Source: a virus. From it: 36,491 bases of DNA. Shown one piece after another: positions 23,015 through 31,261 of the stretch. The notes under the pieces are model-generated. The model saw only the letters and a program-made list of their open reading frames with translations, ran no database searches and was not told where the DNA came from. Positions within the stretch are counted from its first letter, which is position 1; every line of letters begins with the position of its first letter. The stretch is from the IMG/VR virus record IMGVR_UViG_3300037882_002570, positions 1 to 36,491 of that record. One strand, 5' to 3'. The position numbers and the translations under genes were made by a program.

Positions 23015-23676
23015 TCCAAATACAGGTCAACGTCAAAGACACCGCGGCTCCGACTCTCGCGGCCCTGATCTCCTCGCTCACGGGCGCTGAGTCAGCGGAT
23101 CTGAATGCGATCGGTGGACGAGCGGCCAGCAATGCGGCGGGGAAATACCACCGAGAGTTCGACAAGGCCGGCGGGTGGAGAGGCAAGCGCTACCTGGGCA
23201 CAGGTAGAGGTGATGGAAGTTCCTTTGGTGCGGATGTGGCGCGTGGGTGGAACCACACCGCTGCCGACGCCACAAGCGCCACGATCACCAACGATGCCAC
23301 CTACTACGCCCACAAGGTAAAGGGCGGAACGATCACACCCAAGCGAGCGAAAGCGCTCACCATCCCGCTCATTCCGGAGGCGCGAGGCCTGTATGCGTCG
23401 GTCTACCAGCAGAACACCGGGCGGCGACTTTTCACCATCAAGGGCAAACACGCGCTGTTTGAGAGAATTGGAAGTATCACGTCCGGTTCCCGCGGGCGCC
23501 GTGGCGCAGCCGGTGGCACCAGCATCAAGACGAGCCAGATCCGCGCGGTGTATGCACTGGTCAAATCCGTGACAAACGGACCATGGCCGGGCGCATTGCC
23601 ACCGGAAGAAATGCTTGCTGTCGCATTCACCAACGCGTGGCGTGACGGCCTTGCGGACATCATAGAAGACTCATGA
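23011..23676 (+). CDS. Mu gpG-like virion morphogenesis protein
   Basis: A 221-residue protein with the pattern of Mu gpG-type tail-head proteins: a short N-terminal strand-helix region, then a conserved middle (WNHTAADATSATITNDATYYAHKVKGG) and a basic C-terminal part. In Mu-like phages this acts in head completion or tail attachment. It lies between the portal and MuF genes and overlaps both by four bases, which is the Mu order of structural genes in part. Confidence 0.7.
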   Translation: MIQIQVNVKDTAAPTLAALISSLTGAESADLNAIGGRAASNAAGKYHREFDKAGGWRGKRYLGTGRGDGSSFGADVARGWNHTAADATSATITNDATYYAHKVKGGTITPKRAKALTIPLIPEARGLYASVYQQNTGRRLFTIKGKHALFERIGSITSGSRGRRGAAGGTSIKTSQIRAVYALVKSVTNGPWPGALPPEEMLAVAFTNAWRDGLADIIEDS

Positions 23677-25403
23677 TCACCAAACCGATGTCATTCGCGG
23701 AGGCAATCCGCTTCCTGCTCGACAAGGAGGATGTGCCTGCTGAGTGGGATGCTGCCGCATGGCAGAAGCAGGAGGCTGATTTTCGCACGCGCTCATTCTT
23801 CTCTGCCAAGGTGGAAAACGCGCGGTTTCTGGATCGGGCGCACGGGTTGCTGTTCGACTACATGGCCAAGACCACCGAGCAGGTAGAGCAGCCGGACGGC
23901 ACAGTGAAGGTGGCGCTCAAGACCGCCGGCCGTGAACACTTTGTGAAGCGCATGCGGGATTTCATGATTGCCGAGGGCATGGCCAAGCCGGACGAGTTCG
24001 CTGGGGTGGATCAGACGGACATCGAGGACATCCGCAGTGTATCTCGCCTGCGCCTGATCTTCGACACGAACGTGCGGCAATCCTACGGGTTCGGACAGTG
24101 GCAGCAGGGGATGAATCCGGCGGTGCTCCGCGCATTTCCAGCGGCAAGGTTGATCCGTGAGCGTGGGGTGAGCGAGCCGCGGCCACGCCATCAAGCACAC
24201 CTGGGGGACGTGATGCTCAAGACGGATCCACGCTGGGCAAATTTCCACAACGATCCGCTGATTGGTGGATTTGGCGTGCCATGGGGCCCGTATGGTTTCA
24301 ACTCGGGCGTGACTCAGGAGGATGTAACACGGTCGGAGGCGCGAAAGCTGGGCCTCGATGTGAAAAACATCGGAACGCCACCAGGCGGAAAGATCACGGA
24401 TGGACTGCGGGCCAGCGTGCGCACCATGGATCCCGCGGTGAAGCGCAAGCTCGTCGATGAGCTGCGCGGAGGACCAAAGCCACAAGATCCGGAAGAGATC
24501 GCCCGTCAGGCCGCCACCAACACGCGCCGGATCATGCTCAAGAGAGGACTGGAGGGCGCCGAGCGAGAAGGGGACACTGCACGTGCGGACCGGTATCGTG
24601 ACGCAATTTCCCAACTTCCACCCGTCGACCAGATCGAGATCGACACCACAGCGGACACGATCGAGATCAAGGTCAAGACGCCGCCGGTGGCCAAGAAGAA
24701 AGCGGCCACGAGAAAGCCGAAAACAAAGGGATCCGACATTGGGCCCAAGCTACGAGTTGCGACCACCAATGCGACCGACATTCGGGCAAAGGATCGTGCT
24801 ATGGCCGCCATCGACGCGGTGCATGGAGACGGGCCGTTGAAGGAGATTCCGTTTGTGACCAAGATCACGAACGGATCAACCCTTGCTCACTACAACCCAT
24901 ACGAGGCCGCGCAGCAGATCGCGCTGGAGAAGCGGACACACTCTGAATTGTCGATTTCTCACGAGGTTGGTCACTGGCTCGATCACATGGCGTTTTGGCG
25001 TGGACCGGGTGCAGCTCAACCAATGAACCGAGTCGACGGGAGCGCCAAATCACGGATGTATGCGGCGATTGCTCGCACGTGGGGCTCGTATGGCCCTGAG
25101 TTCGCTGAGTTCGTGACCGCCGCCAGAAACTCCACAGCGATCAAAACAATTCGCGGAGATTACCGGCTTTCGAAGAGCGGACGGGAATACCTGCTGAGTG
25201 AGCACGAAATGTTTGCACGGGCCTACGCCCAGTGGATTGCCAAGAAGTCAGGCGACCCGGTAATGCTGCAACAAGTGGAAGACGATCTGGCGCTGACGAG
25301 GAAGGGAGTGCAGGCCAACGCCCAATGGGAGTGGGATGATTTCGACCTTGTAGGTGCGGCAATCAGTGGTATTTTCGAGAAGAAAGGCTGGCTTAGGAAA
25401 TGA
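23673..25403 (+). CDS. MuF head-morphogenesis protein fused to a zincin metallopeptidase domain
   Basis: A 576-residue protein. Residues 1-300 match MuF/gp30-like minor head proteins (SFAEAIRFLLDKEDVP, later SRLRLIFDTNVRQSYGFGQWQQ and PRPRHQAHLGDV). A Lys/Ala-rich linker (about 335-355) leads to a separate domain with HEVGH at 430-434 and a distal Glu about 510-512 (SEHEMFARA), the pattern of a zinc metallopeptidase of the HExxH kind. MuF proteins with C-terminal effector domains are known as phage polymorphic toxins, carried on the capsid and delivered with DNA. Here the effector would be a protease. Activity is inferred. Confidence 0.75.
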   Translation: MITKPMSFAEAIRFLLDKEDVPAEWDAAAWQKQEADFRTRSFFSAKVENARFLDRAHGLLFDYMAKTTEQVEQPDGTVKVALKTAGREHFVKRMRDFMIAEGMAKPDEFAGVDQTDIEDIRSVSRLRLIFDTNVRQSYGFGQWQQGMNPAVLRAFPAARLIRERGVSEPRPRHQAHLGDVMLKTDPRWANFHNDPLIGGFGVPWGPYGFNSGVTQEDVTRSEARKLGLDVKNIGTPPGGKITDGLRASVRTMDPAVKRKLVDELRGGPKPQDPEEIARQAATNTRRIMLKRGLEGAEREGDTARADRYRDAISQLPPVDQIEIDTTADTIEIKVKTPPVAKKKAATRKPKTKGSDIGPKLRVATTNATDIRAKDRAMAAIDAVHGDGPLKEIPFVTKITNGSTLAHYNPYEAAQQIALEKRTHSELSISHEVGHWLDHMAFWRGPGAAQPMNRVDGSAKSRMYAAIARTWGSYGPEFAEFVTAARNSTAIKTIRGDYRLSKSGREYLLSEHEMFARAYAQWIAKKSGDPVMLQQVEDDLALTRKGVQANAQWEWDDFDLVGAAISGIFEKKGWLRK

Positions 25404-25552
25404 ACACGGCGGATGACATCATCGACGCGCTGGTTGCTGGAGAAATCACAGCAGCCAAAGCTGTGAGCATGCTGATGGCCCTGGGCATGAGCAAGGAAGA
25501 CGCCGAGTATCAGGTCAATTCCACCGCCACGGTGGACGTTGTGCTGCGGTAA
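25400..25552 (+). CDS. Small head-region protein, hypothetical
   Basis: A 50-residue helical protein overlapping the MuF stop by four bases. Helices ADDIIDALVAG and AKAVSMLMALGMS suggest a compact three-helix or UBA-like fold. Placement directly after MuF may mean it is an inhibitor or partner of its metallopeptidase domain, as immunity genes often follow MuF effectors, but nothing in the sequence proves this. Confidence 0.6.
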   Translation: MNTADDIIDALVAGEITAAKAVSMLMALGMSKEDAEYQVNSTATVDVVLR

Positions 25553-25557
25553 CGCTC

Positions 25558-25572
25558 GCAGGGGACCACTCC
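25558..25572 (+). promoter_or_regulatory. Late-leader motif, copy D (GCAGGGGACCACTCC)
   Basis: GGGACCACTCC at 25562-25572, nine bases after a TAA stop and 41 bases before the ATG at 25614. The following AAGTGG can pair with its CCACT, as in copy B. Confidence 0.55.
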
Positions 25573-25613
25573 ACCAAGTGGCACAATCGACACGCCCGAG
25601 ATAGTTCGGATGC

Positions 25614-26624
25614 ATGTCGATCCTGATCCAAGCCGCCATGACCGCCGCAATCGCAGCGGGTTCCGGTGTGCCTTCCGAGATCGTCTATCTCCCTGAAGGT
25701 GATCACGACATCACGCCGAGCGTGAACGGCAAGGCGCAGCGCATCAAAGTTCGGGTGCCCGCGGATCAAGGCGCACAGATCGCTGCCGCGTTGCAATCCG
25801 CTCTGGCAGATCGCCAGAAGAACAATGTGCGCCCGTGGTTCGACTTTGAACACAAGGCTGGAAAGGCCAGCGCTATTCCTACCGGGTTTCGCTATGAGCC
25901 AGGCAAAGGAATCATGGCCGCCATCGAGTGGACCGGTGCGGGCAAGTCAGCCATCGAGGGCCGCGATTTTTCCTACCTGTCGCCAACATTCCTCATCAAT
26001 GACGATGGCATTCCATCCGGACTGCCAGAGAAGGGACCACTCGCCGCACTGGTAAACGAACCCGCTTTCCGCGAAATCCCGCGCATCGCTGCGAAGGACG
26101 CAGACACTCTTACCAAAGAACCTACCACCATGAGCAAACTCATTTTCGCCGCCCTCGCCATCAACGCTGCCGCCGACAATGCGGAAGCCGAAGCCGTTCA
26201 AGCCATCGACCGTTTGAAGATCGAAGCCAAGGAAGCCGCTGACAAGCTCGCTACCGTCGAAGCCGAAAACAAACAACTGGTGGAAGCTGCCGAGAAGGCC
26301 ACCGCCGATCGTCACGCCTCGCTCGTTGAGGCCGCGGTCACCGCCGGCAAGATCGCTCCCAAGGACGAGGAAACCAAAACCCAGTCGCTCGACTTGCTCC
26401 AAGCCAACGAAGCACTGGGCATCAAGTTCCTTGATTCCCTCCCCGTCAAGTTCGCGGCCTTTGAAAAGCCATTGGTCACCGCCGGTGACGAAAAGGGCAA
26501 AGGCGATTCCGCTACCCGCATCGAAGCGGCGCAAGCCAAGGCCCGCCAAGAACTCGGAGCCAACGCCGGATTCCAACTCGTCTGGGCTCGCGCCACCGAG
26601 ATCGACCCCGAAGCGTTCAACTGA
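25614..26624 (+). CDS. Mu gpI-like capsid maturation protease with scaffold domain
   Basis: A 336-residue protein. The first 165 residues resemble the Mu gpI protease, with the markers WFDFEHKAGKASAIPTGF and GRDFSYLSPTF. The remainder is a helical, Ala/Glu-rich scaffold domain (about 175-290). In Mu, gene I makes both a protease and, from an internal start, scaffold Z. An in-frame ATG at 26130 has the same C/A-rich start context as true genes here. The enzyme would process the scaffold and the capsid during assembly. Confidence 0.85.
   Translation: MSILIQAAMTAAIAAGSGVPSEIVYLPEGDHDITPSVNGKAQRIKVRVPADQGAQIAAALQSALADRQKNNVRPWFDFEHKAGKASAIPTGFRYEPGKGIMAAIEWTGAGKSAIEGRDFSYLSPTFLINDDGIPSGLPEKGPLAALVNEPAFREIPRIAAKDADTLTKEPTTMSKLIFAALAINAAADNAEAEAVQAIDRLKIEAKEAADKLATVEAENKQLVEAAEKATADRHASLVEAAVTAGKIAPKDEETKTQSLDLLQANEALGIKFLDSLPVKFAAFEKPLVTAGDEKGKGDSATRIEAAQAKARQELGANAGFQLVWARATEIDPEAFN
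26130..26624 (+). CDS. Probable internal-start scaffold protein (Mu gpZ-like)
   Basis: Same frame as the protease, starting at residue 173 (ATG 26130) with the leader cctaccacc. It would give a 164-residue helical scaffold alone, analogous to Mu protein Z made within gene I. The start context (C/A-rich, no Shine-Dalgarno) matches that of standalone genes such as 26661 and 34743. No direct proof. Confidence 0.5.
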   Translation: MSKLIFAALAINAAADNAEAEAVQAIDRLKIEAKEAADKLATVEAENKQLVEAAEKATADRHASLVEAAVTAGKIAPKDEETKTQSLDLLQANEALGIKFLDSLPVKFAAFEKPLVTAGDEKGKGDSATRIEAAQAKARQELGANAGFQLVWARATEIDPEAFN

Positions 26625-26660
26625 TCCCACCCCAACTCTCTACCCCAACCAATCAAGACC

Positions 26661-27044
26661 ATGCCACTCGCTCAAACCACCCCAATCGTTGCCATCACCA
26701 ACGGCGCAGCCGCCGTGACTCTCGGCAAAGTAGTCAAGGCCTCTTCGGGCACTTGCGTTGTCACCACCGCCGCAACGGAAGCCGCTCTCGGAGTGGTGAC
26801 CGAAGATTGCGCAGCCAGTGGAGTTGCAAGCATCGCCCCAGCCGGATCCGGTGCCATCGTGTTCGTCGAAGCCTCCGCTTCCGGCATCGCAATCGGTGAC
26901 GGCCTCGCGCCTGTCGCTTCCGGCCAGTGCAACAAGAGCACCACCGCCACCCACAAGGTGTTCGCGGTCGCTCTGGAAGCATCCACCGCTGCCGGTCAAC
27001 TCATCAAGGCTGTTCTCAGCCCTGGTCACCAAACGCTCGCCTAA
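26661..27044 (+). CDS. Head decoration-like protein (DUF2190-like)
   Basis: A 127-residue Ala/Val/Gly-rich protein of alternating strands, similar to the DUF2190/gpD-like capsid cement proteins that sit between protease and major capsid genes in many phages. It probably stabilises the expanded capsid. ATG 26661 lies in a C/A-rich leader. It could alternatively be a small head fibre. Confidence 0.65.
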   Translation: MPLAQTTPIVAITNGAAAVTLGKVVKASSGTCVVTTAATEAALGVVTEDCAASGVASIAPAGSGAIVFVEASASGIAIGDGLAPVASGQCNKSTTATHKVFAVALEASTAAGQLIKAVLSPGHQTLA

Positions 27045-27078
27045 TCTCTGACAGACCCACACCCAACACCATAAGACA

Positions 27079-28005
27079 ATGGCCACTCCTGCAAACATCC
27101 CAACTCTGAACCAGTTCGCCAAGGGTCTGTTCCAACAGACAGCCTCGCCGCTGGCAGACTTCCTCGCTCCTGTGGTGCCCACCGGTGCCGCTCAGTTCAA
27201 CATCATCGACTACGCCAAGCGCAGCTCCTTCCAGGTGCCGAGTGCCAAGCGTGCGATCGGCGGAGACTCAACGGCCGTGGTCACCGATGGTGAGCGCGTT
27301 CTGATCACCCTGCAGCCCTACGCTCTGCACGACATCATCGACACTCACGAGCTCGACCTCGCCACCACTGGCGAAGGATCCCGCCTGCTCCGTGAAGGTC
27401 GCGTGGGCAACCTCGTTTCGCAAGCTGGCAACAGCCGCCTGAGCGAAACCCTGTCCGTGCTCCGCACCGGAGTTGCTGCCACCGCCGAAGTCTGGGGATC
27501 GTCAGACGATCCGATCGCTGACATCGATTCCTACATGAAGACCGTGGCCGACACCATCGGCCCCGTCCCCAACCGGGTGGTGTTCTCCCTCGGTGCCTGG
27601 TCGATCTTCAAGAACGCGACCGCGGTCAAGGGCCGGATCACCAGCGGCAACTCCAAATCCAAGGATGCCGTGGTCATGCTCGACGATGTCGGCAGCCTGC
27701 TGCTCAACCCGAACACCCAGTGCATGGTTTCCACCGTTGCATTCGACACTCGCCTCAACGCGACGACCTCCAAGGCCAACGCGCTGACCGACACGAACGC
27801 CGAGGTGTGGATCTACTACGCAGCCGACAACGCCAACACGTTCGACGCCTCCGCGTTCAAGACGTTCCGCGTGCAAGCCAACCCGTTCGGTGGAGTTCGC
27901 GTCCTTCCGAAAGATTTCGGCGAAAAACACATCGTGGAGTGGACGGAAGCAGCATACGTGAACAACGCGGCTGCAGCCAAACGCCTCACGGTCACCACGA
28001 GCTGA
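27079..28005 (+). CDS. Major capsid protein
   Basis: A 308-residue protein after the protease and decoration genes, in the slot of the major head protein. The sequence (LADFLAPVVPTG, then FNIIDYAKRSSFQVPSAKRAIGG and a C-terminal strand-rich portion) fits capsid E/HK97-fold families seen in PVC-phages. No maturation cleavage site can be read. It is followed by a good terminator. Confidence 0.8.
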   Translation: MATPANIPTLNQFAKGLFQQTASPLADFLAPVVPTGAAQFNIIDYAKRSSFQVPSAKRAIGGDSTAVVTDGERVLITLQPYALHDIIDTHELDLATTGEGSRLLREGRVGNLVSQAGNSRLSETLSVLRTGVAATAEVWGSSDDPIADIDSYMKTVADTIGPVPNRVVFSLGAWSIFKNATAVKGRITSGNSKSKDAVVMLDDVGSLLLNPNTQCMVSTVAFDTRLNATTSKANALTDTNAEVWIYYAADNANTFDASAFKTFRVQANPFGGVRVLPKDFGEKHIVEWTEAAYVNNAAAAKRLTVTTS

Positions 28006-28044
28006 TCTCCTCCCTCTCATCAACTGTGCTAGGTTGCTGTTCCG

Positions 28045-28083
28045 GCCCCCGTTCGCTGCCACCCAGCGGCGGGGGCTCTTTCA
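28045..28083 (+). terminator. Rho-independent terminator after capsid gene
   Basis: Stem GCCCCCG (28045-28051) pairs with CGGGGGC (28070-28076), with an inner pair CGCTG/CAGCG, followed by TCTTTCA. It may limit read-through from the high-level capsid transcript into connector genes. Confidence 0.8.
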
Positions 28084-28095
28084 TAGAAACACCTC

Positions 28096-28557
28096 ATGTC
28101 TTGGGAAACATTCACTGTCGATCACATCAAGGCTCGGATGTCCGTCCGGGAGCTCGAGACGTATGAGGAGGTTGCTCGCTCCGAATACAGCGATGAAAGC
28201 GATGGCGCTGTTGTGCCTTCTGGGTCACCTGATCGCTTGACTCTCATTCACGGCCAGACGCTGGCGCAGTTCCGGGGAGCGATCCGCGCGAATCCTCAAG
28301 TCACGCAAATGGGAGCCGCCGGCACTCTGCCGGACTTCTGCATTGCCTGGGCCTCGATCATCGCCCGTGCAGCCCTCATGGGCCTGCCACCCGTCGAGCA
28401 GGGCATGACCGATCCGCGCCGTGATGAATACAAGGACGCCGTTGAAGGGCTCAAATCCCTGCGCTCGATGAGCTCCACAGCGTTCACCGACTCCGATCCT
28501 GTCGCCGAATCCTCCACGGCCGCAAGCTATGGTGGCAACGACATCCTAGACTTTTGA
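28096..28557 (+). CDS. Head-tail connector protein (Mu gp36-like)
   Basis: A 153-residue protein, first gene after the capsid terminator. It is largely helical (SVRELETYEEVARSEY and later FCIAWASIIARAALMG) with the size of small head completion proteins (DUF1320/gp36 type). It probably joins the portal to the tail. The match is by position and size rather than by strong motifs. Confidence 0.55.
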   Translation: MSWETFTVDHIKARMSVRELETYEEVARSEYSDESDGAVVPSGSPDRLTLIHGQTLAQFRGAIRANPQVTQMGAAGTLPDFCIAWASIIARAALMGLPPVEQGMTDPRRDEYKDAVEGLKSLRSMSSTAFTDSDPVAESSTAASYGGNDILDF

Positions 28558-28560
28558 CGA

Positions 28561-28992
28561 ATGAGCCGCCTCAAATCCATCGCCCAGGCTATCAAGACCC
28601 GCATCGAGGAAATCCCCGAGCTGGTTGGCAAGGTCGTGGTCTATGACTCATCCAGCGTGGAGGCCGAGTTTGATCAGCGGATGGGCAAGGCCAAGGGCAA
28701 GGTGGTGATCGTTCGGTTGCTCACCGGCACCAACACATCCAAGCAAAAGACCAAGGCTCGGTTTTCCGGTAAATACACCGTTTCGCTGTTCACCTCTCCG
28801 GTGCTCAACGCCAAGGACGCCAAAGACAATGACGCTCTCATGGACGAGATCATCGAGCTGCTGCACGGCTGGTGGCCGGCGTCCATTCCATCGTCTGGCG
28901 CGATCTGGTGCTCTACCGACTTACTCACTTTCCCCGATGATCCGCAGTTCGACGTGACGGTGCTCACGCTCGATGCACCCAAACAGGACTGA
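28561..28992 (+). CDS. Tail completion/terminator protein (Mu gp37-like)
   Basis: A 143-residue protein three bases after the previous stop. Mixed strand-helix pattern with VVIVRLLTGTN and YTVSLFTSPVL segments, similar to DUF1834/gp37 and other tail-terminator proteins, which cap the tail tube. Assignment rests on gene order (connector, terminator, tube). Confidence 0.55.
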   Translation: MSRLKSIAQAIKTRIEEIPELVGKVVVYDSSSVEAEFDQRMGKAKGKVVIVRLLTGTNTSKQKTKARFSGKYTVSLFTSPVLNAKDAKDNDALMDEIIELLHGWWPASIPSSGAIWCSTDLLTFPDDPQFDVTVLTLDAPKQD

Positions 28993-29032
28993 TTCTCACC
29001 CATCCACAACCAACCACTAGAAAAACAACACC

Positions 29033-29608
29033 ATGGCATCAAAATTCGGAAGCCTCGAAGAACGCCTTGTCGGCGCTCAAGTATTTTTCTGCGCTGACGG
29101 CGCGGATTTCTCCCTCACGGAAACGCCTGACTTGGCGAGCGCGAGCAACAAGCCCTCCGGATCGGAGTGGACCGACTTCTCGCTTGGCCGCGTGAACATG
29201 GCAAAATACGTCCCAGTGACCAAAGAGCGCAAGCGTGAGTGGGCAGTGTCCACCGGCGGCTACAAGGAGCGCACCGATGTCACGGTAGTCGAAGATGCCT
29301 TCGAGTTCACCATGATCGATTATGCGGTGACCTTGTTCGACCAACTTATGTTCGGCATGGCGAGCACTCCGGTGAGCGGCACACCTCAAACCGCATTCGC
29401 CGACCCGAGCCGCCATCAGGATGGCTGGGTGCGCATGGTTCGCTACGACGAGGATGGCAACCTCTTCTGTGAGGTTGAGATCCACGCTCGCCTCACGCTG
29501 GCCCAAATCCCTGAGGACAAGAACGAGCCCGGCTCACCGGTGATCCGTGTCGGCCATCTGGCTGACGGCGGTGCGCTCGACATCGTTGAGCTCACCTATC
29601 CGGCCTAA
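29033..29608 (+). CDS. Major tail tube protein
   Basis: A 191-residue protein in the tail-tube slot. Strand-rich with Gly/Thr loops (VAQVFFCADGADFSLTE-like N-terminus, then WAVSTGGYKERTDVTVVEDAFEFTM). Length and position are standard for siphovirus tube proteins, with no sheath gene before it. ATG 29033 has the CA-rich leader AAACAACACC. Confidence 0.7.
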   Translation: MASKFGSLEERLVGAQVFFCADGADFSLTETPDLASASNKPSGSEWTDFSLGRVNMAKYVPVTKERKREWAVSTGGYKERTDVTVVEDAFEFTMIDYAVTLFDQLMFGMASTPVSGTPQTAFADPSRHQDGWVRMVRYDEDGNLFCEVEIHARLTLAQIPEDKNEPGSPVIRVGHLADGGALDIVELTYPA

Positions 29609-30039
29609 TGGCAACACGCCGCGTCAGCGCATGGCAAATCATCTGGGCACCGGCTTCTGACGGTGTCCGGACTTTGCTTTCCGCTGGCGACGAGATGGCC
29701 GAGGAAATCGCCACGAACGAGATAGGCGCACACGCGCTTGGCTTCCTCGATGCCGCCACCGCGGCCCGTGTGGTGGCTCGTGGTGGATCACGGCGCAGGT
29801 TGGAAATCTCCCGAGTGCTGACGCATGCGACCCTCAACGCCGCATGGAAGCAGATCTGCTCGGAAATGGCGGAGGACATGTGGGGCATCACATCGACGTT
29901 GCAGATCACGCCAACCGGCGGATCGGCGCGCGAGGTGCGGGCCGCGCTGCTCTCTACATCACACATAATCAGCACGGAGTCGGGGGAGATCGAGACGATC
30001 CACCGCTACCGATTCCGGATCTCGCGCAACACTCTCTGA
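29608..30039 (+). CDS. Tail assembly region protein, hypothetical
   Basis: A 143-residue protein overlapping the tube stop by one base (TAATG). It could be a tail assembly chaperone by position between tube and tape measure genes, but no slippery frameshift sequence linked to the next gene was recognised. The sequence is mixed helix and strand with an Arg-rich centre. Confidence 0.6.
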   Translation: MATRRVSAWQIIWAPASDGVRTLLSAGDEMAEEIATNEIGAHALGFLDAATAARVVARGGSRRRLEISRVLTHATLNAAWKQICSEMAEDMWGITSTLQITPTGGSAREVRAALLSTSHIISTESGEIETIHRYRFRISRNTL

Positions 30040-30043
30040 CATC

Positions 30044-30799
30044 ATGCCAGGAATCACTTTTGCTGCAGGAACGTCATGGCCGGTGCGTCCACTGGCAGAG
30101 GCGACGCGCCCGCTTGTGTGGCCGCAGCCTCGCAAGAGCATTGCAAGGCCACGATTCCCCGACCAGTTCCAGACGCGCTGGGGCGGATCCGTGGCAAGTG
30201 CTGGGTTTGATGATTACGATGCATCGGTGATGTCGATCCCGAGTTTTGCCGTGGGATATGGGTTTTATATTGGCCCCACACTGGGGGCGGGATCTGGATA
30301 CAGATTTGCCCCCATGACGCTGGAATGGAAAAACTTTCCAGCGGACACCTATGTGCAGATGGGCGGAGTATTTGGCCCAAGTCTGACAGCAACAGCACTG
30401 GGCGACGGATCTGCGGAGGGGGGCTATGTGCATCTACAAGTGCAAAGTTCGCGCGCGGATGTCGGCCCAGGCGTTCATCTTGGCTCCAGCATTTACTACA
30501 TGGACGGTGGATCATACCCCGTGGAGTTTGCGGGAGTGTTGGACAGCGTAGTTGCACCGGAAACCGGAGTGACTTGGGAGGGTGAGTTTTTGATGATCAC
30601 TTATGTATCCGTGCGCCGCACCTCCACGGATGCGGTGCTCAAGTATTTTACCATACAGCCCCGCATAATAAGCACGGTATTGCCAAGCCTTGCCGCTGCA
30701 ACCTCAGGGACATTGGCACACACCGGGCGCGCGCTGCGCGTCAAATACAGCGGTGGTCTCTTCACACTGCAAACACCGGAAGGATGGGTGGTATCATGA
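30044..30799 (+). CDS. Tail-region protein, hypothetical
   Basis: A 251-residue protein with a Gly/Ser-rich, strand-rich character and several aromatic residues (GFYIGPTLGAGSGYRF, later YYMDGGSYPVEFAGV). No named family recognised. Its position between tube and tape measure suggests tail-tip or minor tail function. It overlaps the next gene by four bases. Confidence 0.6.
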   Translation: MPGITFAAGTSWPVRPLAEATRPLVWPQPRKSIARPRFPDQFQTRWGGSVASAGFDDYDASVMSIPSFAVGYGFYIGPTLGAGSGYRFAPMTLEWKNFPADTYVQMGGVFGPSLTATALGDGSAEGGYVHLQVQSSRADVGPGVHLGSSIYYMDGGSYPVEFAGVLDSVVAPETGVTWEGEFLMITYVSVRRTSTDAVLKYFTIQPRIISTVLPSLAAATSGTLAHTGRALRVKYSGGLFTLQTPEGWVVS

Positions 30800-31257
30800 C
30801 GCAAACTTGCCCAGTAAAAATCACATGGGAGCGCGGACCATCATCGTCCGTGGTTCTGGTCGCATCTGGGGATTGGATCGCGGCGCCGCTTAGTGGCAAT
30901 GGACAGCAGGAAGTTTTTGATGTGCCGGGGATGGGAGTGGCTGAGGCATATTTCCGCGCGCTTGGTGGAGCCGCGTTGGATCTGACGATCACTCTGGAAG
31001 CGGACGAATCCACGCTGGTGGCAGCCTTGGGGAAACACTTGGACATGCAGTCTGGATGGATCGGGCTTGATGGAAAGAGCGGCACGCTGACCATTGAAAG
31101 CGAAGACGAGGACGATTTGTGGGAGGCCATATTCACACCGTGTGCATTGGTGGAAATGAGCCCAGATCTGCCGAGCGATACGGGAGCCGCGACGGTGAGG
31201 CGCACGCTGCGGTTTGTGAGTGCTCCACCGACATTCAACGACATAGCGGAGGTATAA
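30796..31257 (+). CDS. Tail-region protein, hypothetical
   Basis: A 153-residue protein starting at ATG 30796 (overlap ATGA). Strand-rich N-terminus, a helical centre (TLVAALGKHLDMQ), then a strand-rich C-terminal half. No family recognised. It lies directly before the tape measure gene, a position often filled by a chaperone or baseplate protein. Confidence 0.6.
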   Translation: MTQTCPVKITWERGPSSSVVLVASGDWIAAPLSGNGQQEVFDVPGMGVAEAYFRALGGAALDLTITLEADESTLVAALGKHLDMQSGWIGLDGKSGTLTIESEDEDDLWEAIFTPCALVEMSPDLPSDTGAATVRRTLRFVSAPPTFNDIAEV

Positions 31258-31261
31258 TCTC

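Noticed and set aside
26033-26042. A fifth late-leader motif copy (GGGACCACTC)
   Set aside because: It matches only 10 of 11 bases, lies inside the protease coding sequence and is not near a gene start, so chance is likely.
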